Shown in pieces: positions 26,698-35,418 of a stretch of 51,030 nucleotides of DNA. Numbering within the stretch: position 1 is the first letter of the stretch; the number at the start of each line of letters is the position of its first letter. Below the pieces are notes generated by a model, which saw nothing but the letters and a program-made list of their open reading frames with translations, was not told the DNA's origin and ran no database searches. Source of the stretch: an uncultured Pseudomonadota bacterium (lineage in GTDB: Bacteria > Pseudomonadota > Alphaproteobacteria > Rs-D84); the NCBI GenBank assembly GCA_949290785.1, contig CASETE010000009.1, positions 1 through 51,030 on the forward strand, given 5' to 3'. Position numbers and translations under genes: made by a program.

Positions 26698-27210
26698 TTA
26701 TTGTTGTTGTGGTTGTTCTGTTTGATTTTCTGGTTCTTCTGGGATTAGTTTGTGCTTTCTCAGTATGTCTTCGATGTCGGATACAAGTGCCATCGTTCCG
26801 GCTTTGTTTGGGATTTCAATATCCGCACCATTGTTTAGTTTTTTTGTGAATGTATTCTCCCATCTGCCATAATCTGCACCGAGAGCTAATCCGGTTCTTT
26901 GTGGGATTATGCCGGTAACTGGGGTTATTGCGATAACATTTTGTTTGCCATATGCAATATAGAACACCGTGGAAACGGTTGATAATCCGATACCCCATTT
27001 GTATTCAGTTGAATATGGTGTATTGCTATACTTGCCTTTTATCACAATTGGATATGTCGTTCCGCCAGAACCAACGGGTAATCCGACTGTCAATTGGCCG
27101 TCTATTGTGTCCCCGCTTTTGGATATTTTATTTTCTAATTCTGCCGCAACCGCATCGGCAAACGCTTTGTGGTTATCACGTGTCCATTTGAAAAAGTTCC
27201 ACCTTTTCAT
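26698..27210 (-). CDS. Putative tail fibre-associated protein
   Basis: 170 aa. No strict family. The part KSGDTIDGQLTVGL then YPIVIKGKY, STEYKWGIG and RTGLALGADYGRWENTFTKKL has the look of phage fibre head or receptor-binding domains, and LNNGADIEIPNKAGTMAL is the usual end of such modules. The tail is Gln/Pro-rich (QTEQPQQQ). The ATG at 27210 has a perfect AGGAGG. It lies between the Gly-rich fibre protein and the sheath. Confidence 0.6.
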   Translation of the reverse strand: MKRWNFFKWTRDNHKAFADAVAAELENKISKSGDTIDGQLTVGLPVGSGGTTYPIVIKGKYSNTPYSTEYKWGIGLSTVSTVFYIAYGKQNVIAITPVTGIIPQRTGLALGADYGRWENTFTKKLNNGADIEIPNKAGTMALVSDIEDILRKHKLIPEEPENQTEQPQQQ

Positions 27211-27219
27211 CAAAACCTC

Positions 27220-28005
27220 CTAAATCATTTTGATTCGCACAAAGCCGGTTGCACCGGCCAACATTATGAAATTTGTTTTGTTTGCCCAGCCACTGTCGCC
27301 AGAACGTCCACGGGTTGTATCTTCAGGCCAATTGTCATTGACGCGTCCACTGGTTCTACGCTGGGTCGATGTTGCCGCGCCCGTGCCGGTTCGGCTTTCG
27401 CATATGCTTGGATTGTTGATTGTTATCTCGGTTACGGCACTGCCCGACAAAATGTTGCTGCCGATTGTGCCAGCCGCCATTGTGCAATTGGTGCTGGATG
27501 TTGCGGTCAACGTGCCGGGATTTCCACCGTTTGCCTGGGCGGTCAGATTTGGGAAGCCGGTTATTAAACTCGCACCCCCAGTAACACCGGATAATGTCCC
27601 AGCACTAGCATCGGAGAAAACATTGTTTCGGGTTGCACCGCCCGCACCAACTGTCACTTCAACGGTCGCATTTGTGGTCAGTTTTGCAATGAATTGGAGG
27701 GTCGCACCCACGCCGCCCATGGCGTAAAAATGGTTGCCACCAACTCCACTGCGCCGACCGGCCGCGCCGCCGCCACCCCCGATTAAGGTTATTTCATAGG
27801 TGCCTGGTGAAAGCACCAACAACTGTGTTCCTGCTTCGGTGGATTCAAAAACCACGACCGGATCACTGGAATAAAAAAGGCGGGCTTGCCCGTCAATTCC
27901 TACATATCCCTTTTTTACTTTTCGCGCGGCGTTATCTACGCCGACATATATCTTGCCGGTCTTACGAGCAACGGCATTTATACCAATCAATGTGTTTTTT
28001 GCCAT
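27220..28005 (-). CDS. Gly-rich tail fibre-like protein
   Basis: 261 aa. Two related repeats at the start (GINAVARKTGKIYVGVDNAAR then KVKKGYVGIDGQARLFY), then LSPGTYEITLIGGGGGAAG and long Gly/Ala/Thr stretches. It shares the PGTYxI...IGxGG motif with the accessory protein at 14317-15192. The ATG at 28005 has AAGGTG and fits the end of the gpH gene; a longer frame to 28176 would overlap it. Probably a fibre tip or adhesin. Confidence 0.65.
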   Translation of the reverse strand: MAKNTLIGINAVARKTGKIYVGVDNAARKVKKGYVGIDGQARLFYSSDPVVVFESTEAGTQLLVLSPGTYEITLIGGGGGAAGRRSGVGGNHFYAMGGVGATLQFIAKLTTNATVEVTVGAGGATRNNVFSDASAGTLSGVTGGASLITGFPNLTAQANGGNPGTLTATSSTNCTMAAGTIGSNILSGSAVTEITINNPSICESRTGTGAATSTQRRTSGRVNDNWPEDTTRGRSGDSGWANKTNFIMLAGATGFVRIKMI

Positions 28006-28015
28006 GGTTCGCACC

Positions 28016-29089
28016 TTATTCATAAACCAATAAAATTTGCCCATCAGCCAGCGCACTGCCTGCGCCAGGATCTGTTTCTTGGGCTTTAATATTCCGAACA
28101 TTGAATGCCCCCGTTGGGTTGGCACTGGCAACCGTGATTGTGTCACCATTTTTGGCGGCTTTTTGAGCCAGCGCATTTGTTATTGTTGTTGCAAAATTCG
28201 CGTCATTTCCCAGGGCTGCCGCAAGTTCTTGCAGGGTATCCAGCGCGGCCGGTGCAGAATTTACCAGCGAAGCGACTGCCGCCATCACGAACGCCGTGGT
28301 TGCAATCTGGGTTGTATTCGTCCCAGGTTCTGCAGTTGGTGCCGCGGGCGTGCCGGTAAATGTCGGGGATGCGGTGTTTGCTTTGTCCGCCAGCTGGTTG
28401 GTTATTGTCGTTGCAAAATTGGCATCATTGCCCAACGCCGCCGCCAGTTCTTGCAGTGTATCCAGCGCGGCCGGTGCAGAATTTATCAGCGTGGCAATCG
28501 CCGCCATTACGAACGCTGTGGTGGCCAGTTGGGTTGTGTTTGTCCCTGGTTCCGCTGTCGGTGCCGCGGGCGTGCCAGTAAACTTCGGGGAGTCCAAATC
28601 GGCTTTTTTATTGAATTTTTCCTGCCCAGCGAACGTCAAATTGCTTAAATCAGTGTTGGCGGCACCGTCCATGATGCCGTTGTTATAGGTCACGATTACG
28701 GTGTCCGCGTTGGATACACGCAACACCACGCGCACCCCTAACTCTTTGACCGAACCTTCACTTGTCAGCGGTTTGTATGTTGCCGGATATTTCCCCAGCG
28801 CAAACAGTGTGCCATCGGAATCATAAACGCCGATTTCGCGTATCCAAAAACCACCGACATCACTTTTTATAACGGCTTCTGCTATCAGTGTGTTGGGGGT
28901 ATTGGGGTCAATTGCAACCTTTGTCAGCTCGCATCTATGCTGTTCATTGTGCAATGCGGTTTGGTCTTCCGTTGGATCCAGTGTGCTGTTTCCGAATGCC
29001 ATATGGGTCAGTGTTATGGTTTGACCAGACATTAAGCTTGCCACTTTTGCCAATCCGGCTGTGGTTAACATTGAAAAATATTCAGACAT
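28016..29089 (-). CDS. Tail fibre protein (P2 gpH type) with duplicated segment
   Basis: 357 aa. The N-terminal 150 residues are the conserved tail-attachment domain (FSMLTTAGLAKVA, then TLTHMAFGNS, GGFWIREIGVYDSDGTL). A segment of 74 aa occurs twice in tandem (TGTPAAPTAEPGTNTTQ, then ATTAFVMAA, ALDTLQELAAALGND). The protein ends soon after, so the receptor-binding tip is short or carried by the next two proteins. The ATG at 29089 is chosen because the domain begins there. Confidence 0.88.
   Translation of the reverse strand: MSEYFSMLTTAGLAKVASLMSGQTITLTHMAFGNSTLDPTEDQTALHNEQHRCELTKVAIDPNTPNTLIAEAVIKSDVGGFWIREIGVYDSDGTLFALGKYPATYKPLTSEGSVKELGVRVVLRVSNADTVIVTYNNGIMDGAANTDLSNLTFAGQEKFNKKADLDSPKFTGTPAAPTAEPGTNTTQLATTAFVMAAIATLINSAPAALDTLQELAAALGNDANFATTITNQLADKANTASPTFTGTPAAPTAEPGTNTTQIATTAFVMAAVASLVNSAPAALDTLQELAAALGNDANFATTITNALAQKAAKNGDTITVASANPTGAFNVRNIKAQETDPGAGSALADGQILLVYE
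28167..28610 (-). repeat. 222-bp tandem repeat in the tail fibre gene
   Basis: Two copies, beginning at about 28167 and 28389, coding for 74-aa units with near-identical protein and many silent differences. Common in fibre shafts. Confidence 0.8.
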
Positions 29090-29639
29090 CTGTTTCTCTG
29101 GGATAAATTGTTGTTGTTTCAAGGTGGCCGAACGCCATTCCAATTTTCGGGGTGTCGTTTTTTGTTTCTAGCTCCACCCGGAATGCGTCAAGATGCGACC
29201 GCAAGTTTTTGGTCGTCATAATGGTCGTATAGATTAAATTGGCATCATTTAGCGACAATCCCGCTTCTGTAAATGTTGCATAAACCCTAAATGTGAACGG
29301 GTCACCACCGTAGTCAAACCACTCTTCAATGCGAATTGTCACGAACGAAAACGCGGCCAGCGCATGGCGCAGTGCCCCAATTGTGCCTTTCAGTTTATGA
29401 ACTTTGACGCTTTGGCGTATAACCGCCTTTTTGGTGTCCAGTGACCAGTCGTCTTGCCAAACGTCCACCGACATTGCCCAGGCCAGCCAGGGTAATATTT
29501 CCGGCGGACATTTGTCAGGATTATTTAACCAACGCAATGGTTCCAGATTTAATAATAAAAGCCGCGTGGCAATCGCGGCTTCTATGTCCCGTTGCAGTGG
29601 TGTTGCGTTTGGGGGCAAGATACTTTTAATCGGTGTCAT
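29082..29639 (-). CDS. Tail protein I (P2 gpI family)
   Basis: 185 aa. LPPNATPLQRDIEAAIA at 7-23 and CPPEILPWLAWAMSVDVWQDDW at 44-65 are family signatures (in pieces: PEILPWLAWA, VDVW). It joins the baseplate to the fibres. It overlaps both neighbours, gpJ by 14 bases and gpH by 8. Confidence 0.9.
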   Translation of the reverse strand: MTPIKSILPPNATPLQRDIEAAIATRLLLLNLEPLRWLNNPDKCPPEILPWLAWAMSVDVWQDDWSLDTKKAVIRQSVKVHKLKGTIGALRHALAAFSFVTIRIEEWFDYGGDPFTFRVYATFTEAGLSLNDANLIYTTIMTTKNLRSHLDAFRVELETKNDTPKIGMAFGHLETTTIYPRETDV

Positions 29640-30522
29640 TGGCGGTTATAAATTCCAATTCGATGTTTGTGCATCGCGGCGACTGCTGTTTGGTGGTGTC
29701 TATGTCAGCAGTAGGGGATATCAACTCTACCTTTTTGACACCTTCCGTGTGCAATGCGTCAAATATACCGGACAACGCCACGATGTTTCCGATGGTGTCG
29801 TGATTGTCCAGGTATTTGTTCAGCGCATCACGACATTCTTGTTCGGTTACGGACATACTGGGGCCAAAGTAAATGTAAATTTTGGCTTTTATTGCGTAGT
29901 CCACCAATTCAGCCTTTTGCACACTTACGTGGTCTGTTAGCGGTCTTTTATCTTCGCTACTTATAAATGTTGTAACCTTTGCAATAAGGGCTTCGTTTTC
30001 CGGATCCTCTTCGTCTTCGTCAGCCAAAATTGAAACCACTACGCGACCGGGGGTTGGAGAATAAACGCTTGCGGATTTGACCCGTGGGTCTGCAGTTAAC
30101 GTATGAAACAAATACGCTTTTTCGGATCCCGCGGTGGTCAATGATTCCAGTGCCAACTGTGTGCGATATCGCAATCGGTCATCTGTTTCATCTGTCTGGC
30201 GTTCTATACCATAAAAAGCCGCCATATTATCTAGGTCTGTGCCAGTAGCATAGGCCAGCATATTTGCTTTGGCGGCTTCGTTTATTCTTTGGCGCAACAG
30301 CATTTCACGATACGCCGCCGTTTCAAGTGCTATTATTGCTGGATCTGATTCCAGCAAGGCATCGTATGTCGGCATGCGTTTTTTGAAATCCACCACCAAT
30401 TCTTCCAAAATTGTTTCAAAAGATAGCTCTTGGATAACTTTCGGCGGTGGTAAACTGGACATATCTACGTATGTCGGGGTTAAAAAGCCTTTGATATCTT
30501 CTATGGTTGCAGTGCTGGACAT
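29626..30522 (-). CDS. Baseplate protein J (P2 gpJ family)
   Basis: 298 aa. The block DALLESDPAIIALETAAYRE (in pieces DALLESDP and ALETAAYRE), YATGTDLDNMAAFYG and RYRTQLALES identify a Baseplate_J wedge protein. AAGGAAAAG precedes the ATG. Confidence 0.92.
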   Translation of the reverse strand: MSSTATIEDIKGFLTPTYVDMSSLPPPKVIQELSFETILEELVVDFKKRMPTYDALLESDPAIIALETAAYREMLLRQRINEAAKANMLAYATGTDLDNMAAFYGIERQTDETDDRLRYRTQLALESLTTAGSEKAYLFHTLTADPRVKSASVYSPTPGRVVVSILADEDEEDPENEALIAKVTTFISSEDKRPLTDHVSVQKAELVDYAIKAKIYIYFGPSMSVTEQECRDALNKYLDNHDTIGNIVALSGIFDALHTEGVKKVELISPTADIDTTKQQSPRCTNIELEFITANDTD

Positions 30523-30531
30523 CGCTTTTCC

Positions 30532-30867
30532 TTAAATGGTTATATTGTCAAATGTCACGGTTTCGCCGGTTGGTTTATATACCGCTTCCAGGTCAAGGAC
30601 GATGTGACCGTTGTTGATGCTAACCACCGATATCTTGTTCACTTCGACCCGTGGTTCACAGTTAAATAAGGCCTCCACTACGTCGCTGTATATTTCCGCA
30701 ATTAGTTCGCCCGTAATCGGCGCGTCAACACGTTGAAACAATCGCGACCCATATTCGCGCCGCATAACCCGTGACCCAAGTGGGGTGGATAATATGTCGG
30801 TTATGCTTTGGCGCAGGTGTGCTAAACCGTCCAGTGGCGTGCCGGTTATGTTGTTCATGCCTTTCAT
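30532..30867 (-). CDS. Baseplate protein W (gpW/gp25 family)
   Basis: 111 aa. RQSITDILSTPLGSRVMRREYGS at 20-42 contains the TPxGxRxMRPEYG-like core of this lysozyme-fold wedge protein. A second in-frame ATG three codons later (MNNITG) has the AAAGG at a better distance and could be the real start. Confidence 0.9.
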   Translation of the reverse strand: MKGMNNITGTPLDGLAHLRQSITDILSTPLGSRVMRREYGSRLFQRVDAPITGELIAEIYSDVVEALFNCEPRVEVNKISVVSINNGHIVLDLEAVYKPTGETVTFDNITI

Positions 30868-30882
30868 AGTTGGAATGCCTGT

Positions 30883-31545
30883 TTATGCTTTGCAAAAGAC
30901 CCAAAAATAACAGTGCGTTTTCCGCAGGTGGCGTTGTTGTAACCTTGGGTTGTAAATCTTGCTTTTGGGTAGGTTTAATATTGCCAGGTCTTTTGCATAA
31001 AATCCTATTTGTTGCGCCCATTGCCAGACCAGACAATGCGTCATTGTTGTGCGGCTGTCTGTGTAATCTTGGCATTTGAATATCAAAACCCCACCGCGGC
31101 GCAGGACGCGATATGCTTCGCGCAAAATTCCACGGTAGCACAGTTCCAATTCTGCCAGGGAACCGAACATTGAATAACGCTTTTGTATCCTGTTGTTGTA
31201 TGTTTTACCGTGTGTCCCGAACATAAAAGGTGGGTCAAGGATAATGCTGTCTATGGACTTTGATGCCAGCGGCAGTTTCGTTGCGTCTGCACAGGCACAA
31301 TCGGCGTAGGAATTTATATCAAAGCGCAGTCTTGGTTTTGCAACATTTGACCCTGGTTTGTTGTAGAACATTCCTTGGTTATACATTGGGTCACAGTCAA
31401 TCGGTCGCCCCTTGTTGTGAATTTCTAACAGTGCAGAAATGCATTCCGACTCGTTATCAAAAAAAGAAAACTTATGTTTTTGCATTTCAACTGGGTTGTT
31501 TGGTTGTGCCGCTTTGTGGCGTTGCGCCTTGTCCAGCTCCCACAT
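30883..31545 (-). CDS. DNA methyltransferase in the baseplate operon
   Basis: Up to 220 aa. DPPFMFG (about 104-110) is the catalytic motif; LRRGGVLIFKCQDY is a later strand, and ADATKLPLASKSIDSIILDPPF has the form of SAM-dependent DNA methylases. No restriction enzyme is nearby. The start is uncertain: the first ATG (31545) overlaps the gpV gene by 59 bases, the ATG at 31485 would just follow its stop; neither has a clear ribosome site. It lies between gpV and gpW, an unusual place. Confidence 0.65.
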   Translation of the reverse strand: MWELDKAQRHKAAQPNNPVEMQKHKFSFFDNESECISALLEIHNKGRPIDCDPMYNQGMFYNKPGSNVAKPRLRFDINSYADCACADATKLPLASKSIDSIILDPPFMFGTHGKTYNNRIQKRYSMFGSLAELELCYRGILREAYRVLRRGGVLIFKCQDYTDSRTTMTHCLVWQWAQQIGFYAKDLAILNLPKSKIYNPRLQQRHLRKTHCYFWVFCKA

Positions 31546-31978
31546 ACTGGAACTGGTGTGTGTGCGCCGATACCTTTACACCGTTACCGGTGATTTCGCC
31601 ACTTGCCGTTATGGTGCTATCTGTGTCAAGTTTTCCGGTCAACGTTTTATTACCTGTTTGCTCTATGTCAGACACAATGGTTATTTTGTTTGCGTCCGAA
31701 CTGGGTGCGGGTTTTGCGGTCTGATACAAGGCTGGTAATATAATCCCGAATCCTAGGTCGCCATTCGGTGCCAGCACCAGCACCTGTTCTCCGTGTTGCA
31801 ATGGAATCCATGCATTTGTGCTGGGGGTCAGCCACGGTAGTGGCGCGGTTGTAATTTGTCCGATTTTTACGCATGCCCGCGCGGCTTGGTAGTCAACATC
31901 GGTAATAGTTCCAACGCGTATCATATTGTTGATGCGCCGGTATAATTCGCTTATTTGTTTCCCTTGCTCAATGCTCAT
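31487..31978 (-). CDS. Baseplate spike protein V (P2 gpV family)
   Basis: 163 aa. QISELYRRINNMIRVGTITDVDY at 8-30 and WIPLQHGEQVLVLAPNGDLGFGIILPALY (key GEQVLV and GDLGFG) are the OB-domain signature. The C-terminal part with SDIEQTGNKTLTG...STITASGEITGNGV is a beta-helical needle. The gene overlaps the preceding one by 11 bases; the ATG at 31978 is the start of the domain. Confidence 0.9.
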   Translation of the reverse strand: MSIEQGKQISELYRRINNMIRVGTITDVDYQAARACVKIGQITTAPLPWLTPSTNAWIPLQHGEQVLVLAPNGDLGFGIILPALYQTAKPAPSSDANKITIVSDIEQTGNKTLTGKLDTDSTITASGEITGNGVKVSAHTHQFQYVGAGQGATPQSGTTKQPS

Positions 31979-32399
31979 TGTTGGTATCCGTAAAGTATGT
32001 AACAGAAAAAGAAAGGCGCACCGCGCCGTATGTTTTGTTTGCGGCAACACTGATATCCATATCTGTGCCTTTGAAACGCAACACTGCATTTTTGCGACCT
32101 GGTATTTCCCAGCCGTCCAGCGCAGACTCTATCTTTTCGGCCATATCGTCCAATTTGTTGTCCAGGTCTTCTTTGCCGGTGTCTACGGCTTCAACAAATA
32201 AGTCTAATTCCCGCGTCAAGGCACCTGTGCCATCGGTGTCCCAGCGTTCTTGTTTTATGCTTTCGCTGGCACAATAAACCAGAACGGCCGGTAGGTCTTG
32301 GTCGAATAGTGGTTTAGCGCGGCTGTTATAAACGGTGGCGAATGTTTCAGCGAGGTGTTTTGTGACCGCATCTCGTATTTGTTGGCGTGGGTGTGGCAT
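31968..32399 (-). CDS. Putative tail terminator or neck protein
   Basis: 143 aa. The form PHPRQQIRDAVTKHLAET...LPAVLVYCASES...LTRELDLFVEAV...LDDMAEKIESAL resembles the lambda gpU-like tail terminator group (short alpha-beta proteins closing the tail). Placed between the head-tail joining protein and the baseplate gene, as expected. Confidence 0.6.
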   Translation of the reverse strand: MPHPRQQIRDAVTKHLAETFATVYNSRAKPLFDQDLPAVLVYCASESIKQERWDTDGTGALTRELDLFVEAVDTGKEDLDNKLDDMAEKIESALDGWEIPGRKNAVLRFKGTDMDISVAANKTYGAVRLSFSVTYFTDTNNEH

Positions 32400-32728
32400 T
32401 ATTCGTCCTTATGAAGCACCAGTTTTTGACTGCCCGGTATGTGCGCCTGTATATCGATTATTTGATAGTTATTTCCGTCTATCGTCACAAAATCCCCAGC
32501 CAGTGGTTTGGGGTATTCTGTCGGGAACTCAATCAGTCGCACAAACACAACCGTTTTTGCGCTTGAAATATCCGCGCCAGCATTGACCAGGTTTATGTCC
32601 ATGTATGATATGTGAAAATCTCCGGATAGTTCGAACGGTGTTACTGTGGTTTTCTTCGGGCGGTATGTAACCGGCCGCCCGAAGATGCCTTGTGCGGTTT
32701 TATTCACAAATGTATCAAAATCAAACAT
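32399..32728 (-). CDS. Putative head-tail joining protein
   Basis: 109 aa, beta-rich: DFHISYMDINLVNAG, VFVRLIEFP, AGDFVTIDGNNYQIIDI. The last block (D/GDxVxIDGxxYxIxxI) is typical of lambda gpFII-like joining proteins. It shares a base with the capsid gene stop and with the next gene. Confidence 0.6.
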   Translation of the reverse strand: MFDFDTFVNKTAQGIFGRPVTYRPKKTTVTPFELSGDFHISYMDINLVNAGADISSAKTVVFVRLIEFPTEYPKPLAGDFVTIDGNNYQIIDIQAHIPGSQKLVLHKDE

Positions 32729-33684
32729 TATGAACCGCTTTTTGTCAGCGTAACCTGCACGGCGTGTTGCCAGTATCCGTAACCAACATTACGCCAGGTA
32801 TCTACGCCATACTGGTGCGCGTCATTGTCAAACTCAAATTCCGAGCCTTCTGCTTTCGCTTTGACCTGGACGGCTTCTTCTTCCTGGCGAATAAGGGCTT
32901 TAACGTCCCCATCGGCACGGAATACAAAAATTTTGTCCTTGGCAGTCAGACGCGTGTTGGATGTAACAGCAACGTCCAGTCCCGATAAAACCTGTATCGG
33001 GTTCGTTGCGCCGCCAACCGTCAACGGCACCCCCAGGCAGGACTTAGCCACGAACCACAACGAAACCGGAACAATTACAATAAATTTGTTTGCGTTTTCG
33101 TTCATAGGTTCTCCCTGATCGTCTTTGTATCCAATGATTGCATTGATGCCCGTCAGAATTGCTTCGCGCAAGGCGGCTTCTGTGGGTGATGTCGGACTGC
33201 CGACTTCGCCATTTATGCCAGCCTTTGTAATGTCAAACGTAATCTTGTTTGACTGTTTCCCGGACTTGCCTTCCTTGTGGTCTGTTGAAAAGAACGGATT
33301 GCCGTCGTAGCACTCTGTGTTTTCGCCTTTGTTTATCAGCTCGGACAGCAACATTGCCCAGTGGGAATTTGTGCGTGCGGCCAGTTCCCCAATTCGGGCT
33401 TTGACTTGTCCTGTTTTATCGCGCCGCAAGTGTTTGACCGGGATTTCGATTGTCGCTTCAAAGTGTTTGTTGGTGATGCTGATCCCGTTGGACGTGAACC
33501 CTTTGGCGTGTCGACCTCCTACCCATTCCCGCATAACAGGACTTTGACCCAGCCACGGGTATTCTTCACTGTCCTGGTCGCTAGGAAAATAATTTGAAAT
33601 GGCGGTCACCCATTCCATGCCGCTGTTTTGGTTTAAGCGTTTATAAAAATGACCTATGATTGCTCGGCTTGATAATCTATACAT
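32728..33684 (-). CDS. Major capsid protein (Mu gpT-like)
   Basis: 318 aa. Opening with a short helix, then SNYFPSDQDSEEYPWLGQSPVMREW (key PSDQDSEEYPWLG), ISITNKHFEATIEI, and later DDQGEPMNENANKFIVIVP, which is the Mu gpT head subunit pattern. It builds the capsid shell of HK97 fold. It stands after a small decoration-like gene, as in similar prophages. Confidence 0.85.
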   Translation of the reverse strand: MYRLSSRAIIGHFYKRLNQNSGMEWVTAISNYFPSDQDSEEYPWLGQSPVMREWVGGRHAKGFTSNGISITNKHFEATIEIPVKHLRRDKTGQVKARIGELAARTNSHWAMLLSELINKGENTECYDGNPFFSTDHKEGKSGKQSNKITFDITKAGINGEVGSPTSPTEAALREAILTGINAIIGYKDDQGEPMNENANKFIVIVPVSLWFVAKSCLGVPLTVGGATNPIQVLSGLDVAVTSNTRLTAKDKIFVFRADGDVKALIRQEEEAVQVKAKAEGSEFEFDNDAHQYGVDTWRNVGYGYWQHAVQVTLTKSGS

Positions 33685-33687
33685 GTT

Positions 33688-34149
33688 TTATTCTCCTTGT
33701 CCTTGGCTTGGTTCTTCTGTGTCTACAACCAGTAACTCTTTGTCCGCGTTTAACAGGTCAAATGCGACAATTGCCGTGTCGGTTGACTCAATGCGTATGA
33801 CACGCCCTAATGCGGAATTTTCCTTTGTCGTCAACGTGAATCCGTCTTCGTCTGTCGCATAAACCATTTTTCCGATGTCGCTTTGTTTGACACCAGGTAT
33901 GGTCAGCGCGACTTTCCCTATGGCTTTCAAATCGCAACTTTTATCGCCATCTGCACCGGATGTGTTGTCTATGTGGTCTTTGGCAAACCCTGCGACCGCA
34001 TCGCCAGCTTCAAAGGGGCGACCATACCCATCGGCAGTGCGGCCAATCAATGCGCCCGCATAAATCTTTACGCCAGCGGCTACCAGAACCGTGTTTGCGT
34101 CTGACTGCGTTTCAAAAACGCGTGTTATATCGTTTGTAAGTTTCGCCAT
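33688..34149 (-). CDS. Putative head decoration protein
   Basis: 153 aa. VKIYAGALIGRTADGYGRPFEAGDAVAGFAKDHID (key GALIG and AGDAVAGFA) and later LTIPGVKQSDIGKMVYATDEDGFTL (key IGKMVYATDED) match the DUF2190/decoration type proteins found before major capsid genes. Confidence 0.7.
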   Translation of the reverse strand: MAKLTNDITRVFETQSDANTVLVAAGVKIYAGALIGRTADGYGRPFEAGDAVAGFAKDHIDNTSGADGDKSCDLKAIGKVALTIPGVKQSDIGKMVYATDEDGFTLTTKENSALGRVIRIESTDTAIVAFDLLNADKELLVVDTEEPSQGQGE

Positions 34150-34152
34150 GAT

Positions 34153-35418
34153 TTATTCCCCCTTTGTTTGGATCTTGATTTGTCCGTTTTCTTGGGCGAT
34201 TTTGAATGCGACAAATGCTTCTTTGTCACCGTCAAATTCTTTGCGAATGCTGGCATTGGTGTTCCATTCGTGGAGTGCACGTTCTTCTGGAGTCGCACCA
34301 ACTGGCTCCGTTGTGGTTGCTGTTGGCGTAACCTGTGGCATTGCAGCATCGGCCGCCTTTAATGCCGCAATATGGTTGGCACCTTTTTCTTTTTCGGCTT
34401 TCACAATTTGAACGGCCAATTTTTCTGCAGTCATTCCCGGGTCTGCTTTGGCCGCGGCCAGCATTTTTTCGTATCCAAAACAGGACACTTCTTCTAATGC
34501 CAGAATGCGGTTTCGTTCAGCTGTTGCGCCTTGTTCTTTGATTGCCGACACAATGTCGGGATGGTTTTCCGCCAAATATTCAGCGGTGATGTTTGCGTCT
34601 TTGGTTGCAGGCATCTGTTTTTCTCCTTTTGTGGTTAGTTGGGTGATTGTTTCTTCATATGTGGCCAGTGCATCAGCCATTCCTGCGGCCACCGCATCGG
34701 CACCAATTTTGACCCCGCCATTGCCAAAGTCTTTTTGTATGGTGTCTGTTGGAATGTGGCGGTATTCGGAAACACTGGAAATAAACTCGCGTTCCAGCGC
34801 ATCAATTTCCGACCGTATGGCATCTAATCCTTCCGGCGTTCGGGGATCCGGACGTTTGTTTTTCGCATTGCTGGAAACAATGTCAATGTGGCGATATCCG
34901 TCAGCGTCCGGTTGTTCTTGCACGGACATGGTTGAAACCACGCCGATACTGCCTAAAATCGCCGACCGGTGTGCAACGATCCTGTCCGTGGCACTGGCCA
35001 GCCAATATGCCGCCGAACAACAATTCCGACCCACGTATGCCCAGACGGGTTTTGTTTTACCTGCCTGGTGTATGATTTCGGCCATTTCCGATGTCCCAAC
35101 GGCGACCCCACCGGGGCTGTCTATATCCAGCAAAATTGCCCGGATATTTGTGTCCGCTAGGGCGGTCTTGATGTCGTGCGCTAACTCGTCCAGCGCAGTC
35201 CCGCCGAACAATGCTGTGAAAACGTCCAACCTGGGGGTTATTACCCCTGTGATTGGTATCACTGCCACCCCGTCACGAACTGTTGCTGTGCGGGTGTTTT
35301 CAAGCCGTCTTTGTGGCAATAAAGAAAGCCCCGCAAGGGACTCCGTTATCGCATGCAATGCATCCGGTTCTATTGCCCAGTGTCGGGCTATGTTTCGCAA
35401 ATCAAGTTTCATCGTCAT
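34153..35418 (-). CDS. S49 family prohead protease fused to a scaffold-like domain
   Basis: 421 aa. The N-half is a ClpP/SppA-like serine protease: AILLDIDSPGGVAVG (about 94-108), GRNCCSAAYWLASATDRI with the likely catalytic Ser (about 130), and LGSIGVVSTM. The C-half (about 245-420) is a charged helical region like the lambda gpC/Nu3 scaffold. It matures the prohead. It overlaps the portal gene by 17 bases. Confidence 0.88.
   Translation of the reverse strand: MTMKLDLRNIARHWAIEPDALHAITESLAGLSLLPQRRLENTRTATVRDGVAVIPITGVITPRLDVFTALFGGTALDELAHDIKTALADTNIRAILLDIDSPGGVAVGTSEMAEIIHQAGKTKPVWAYVGRNCCSAAYWLASATDRIVAHRSAILGSIGVVSTMSVQEQPDADGYRHIDIVSSNAKNKRPDPRTPEGLDAIRSEIDALEREFISSVSEYRHIPTDTIQKDFGNGGVKIGADAVAAGMADALATYEETITQLTTKGEKQMPATKDANITAEYLAENHPDIVSAIKEQGATAERNRILALEEVSCFGYEKMLAAAKADPGMTAEKLAVQIVKAEKEKGANHIAALKAADAAMPQVTPTATTTEPVGATPEERALHEWNTNASIRKEFDGDKEAFVAFKIAQENGQIKIQTKGE

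Noticed and set aside
28167..28610. Regular repeats in the tail fibre gene as a possible CRISPR or tandem array
   Set aside because: Only two long units, coding and in frame, without spacers; they are shaft repeats.
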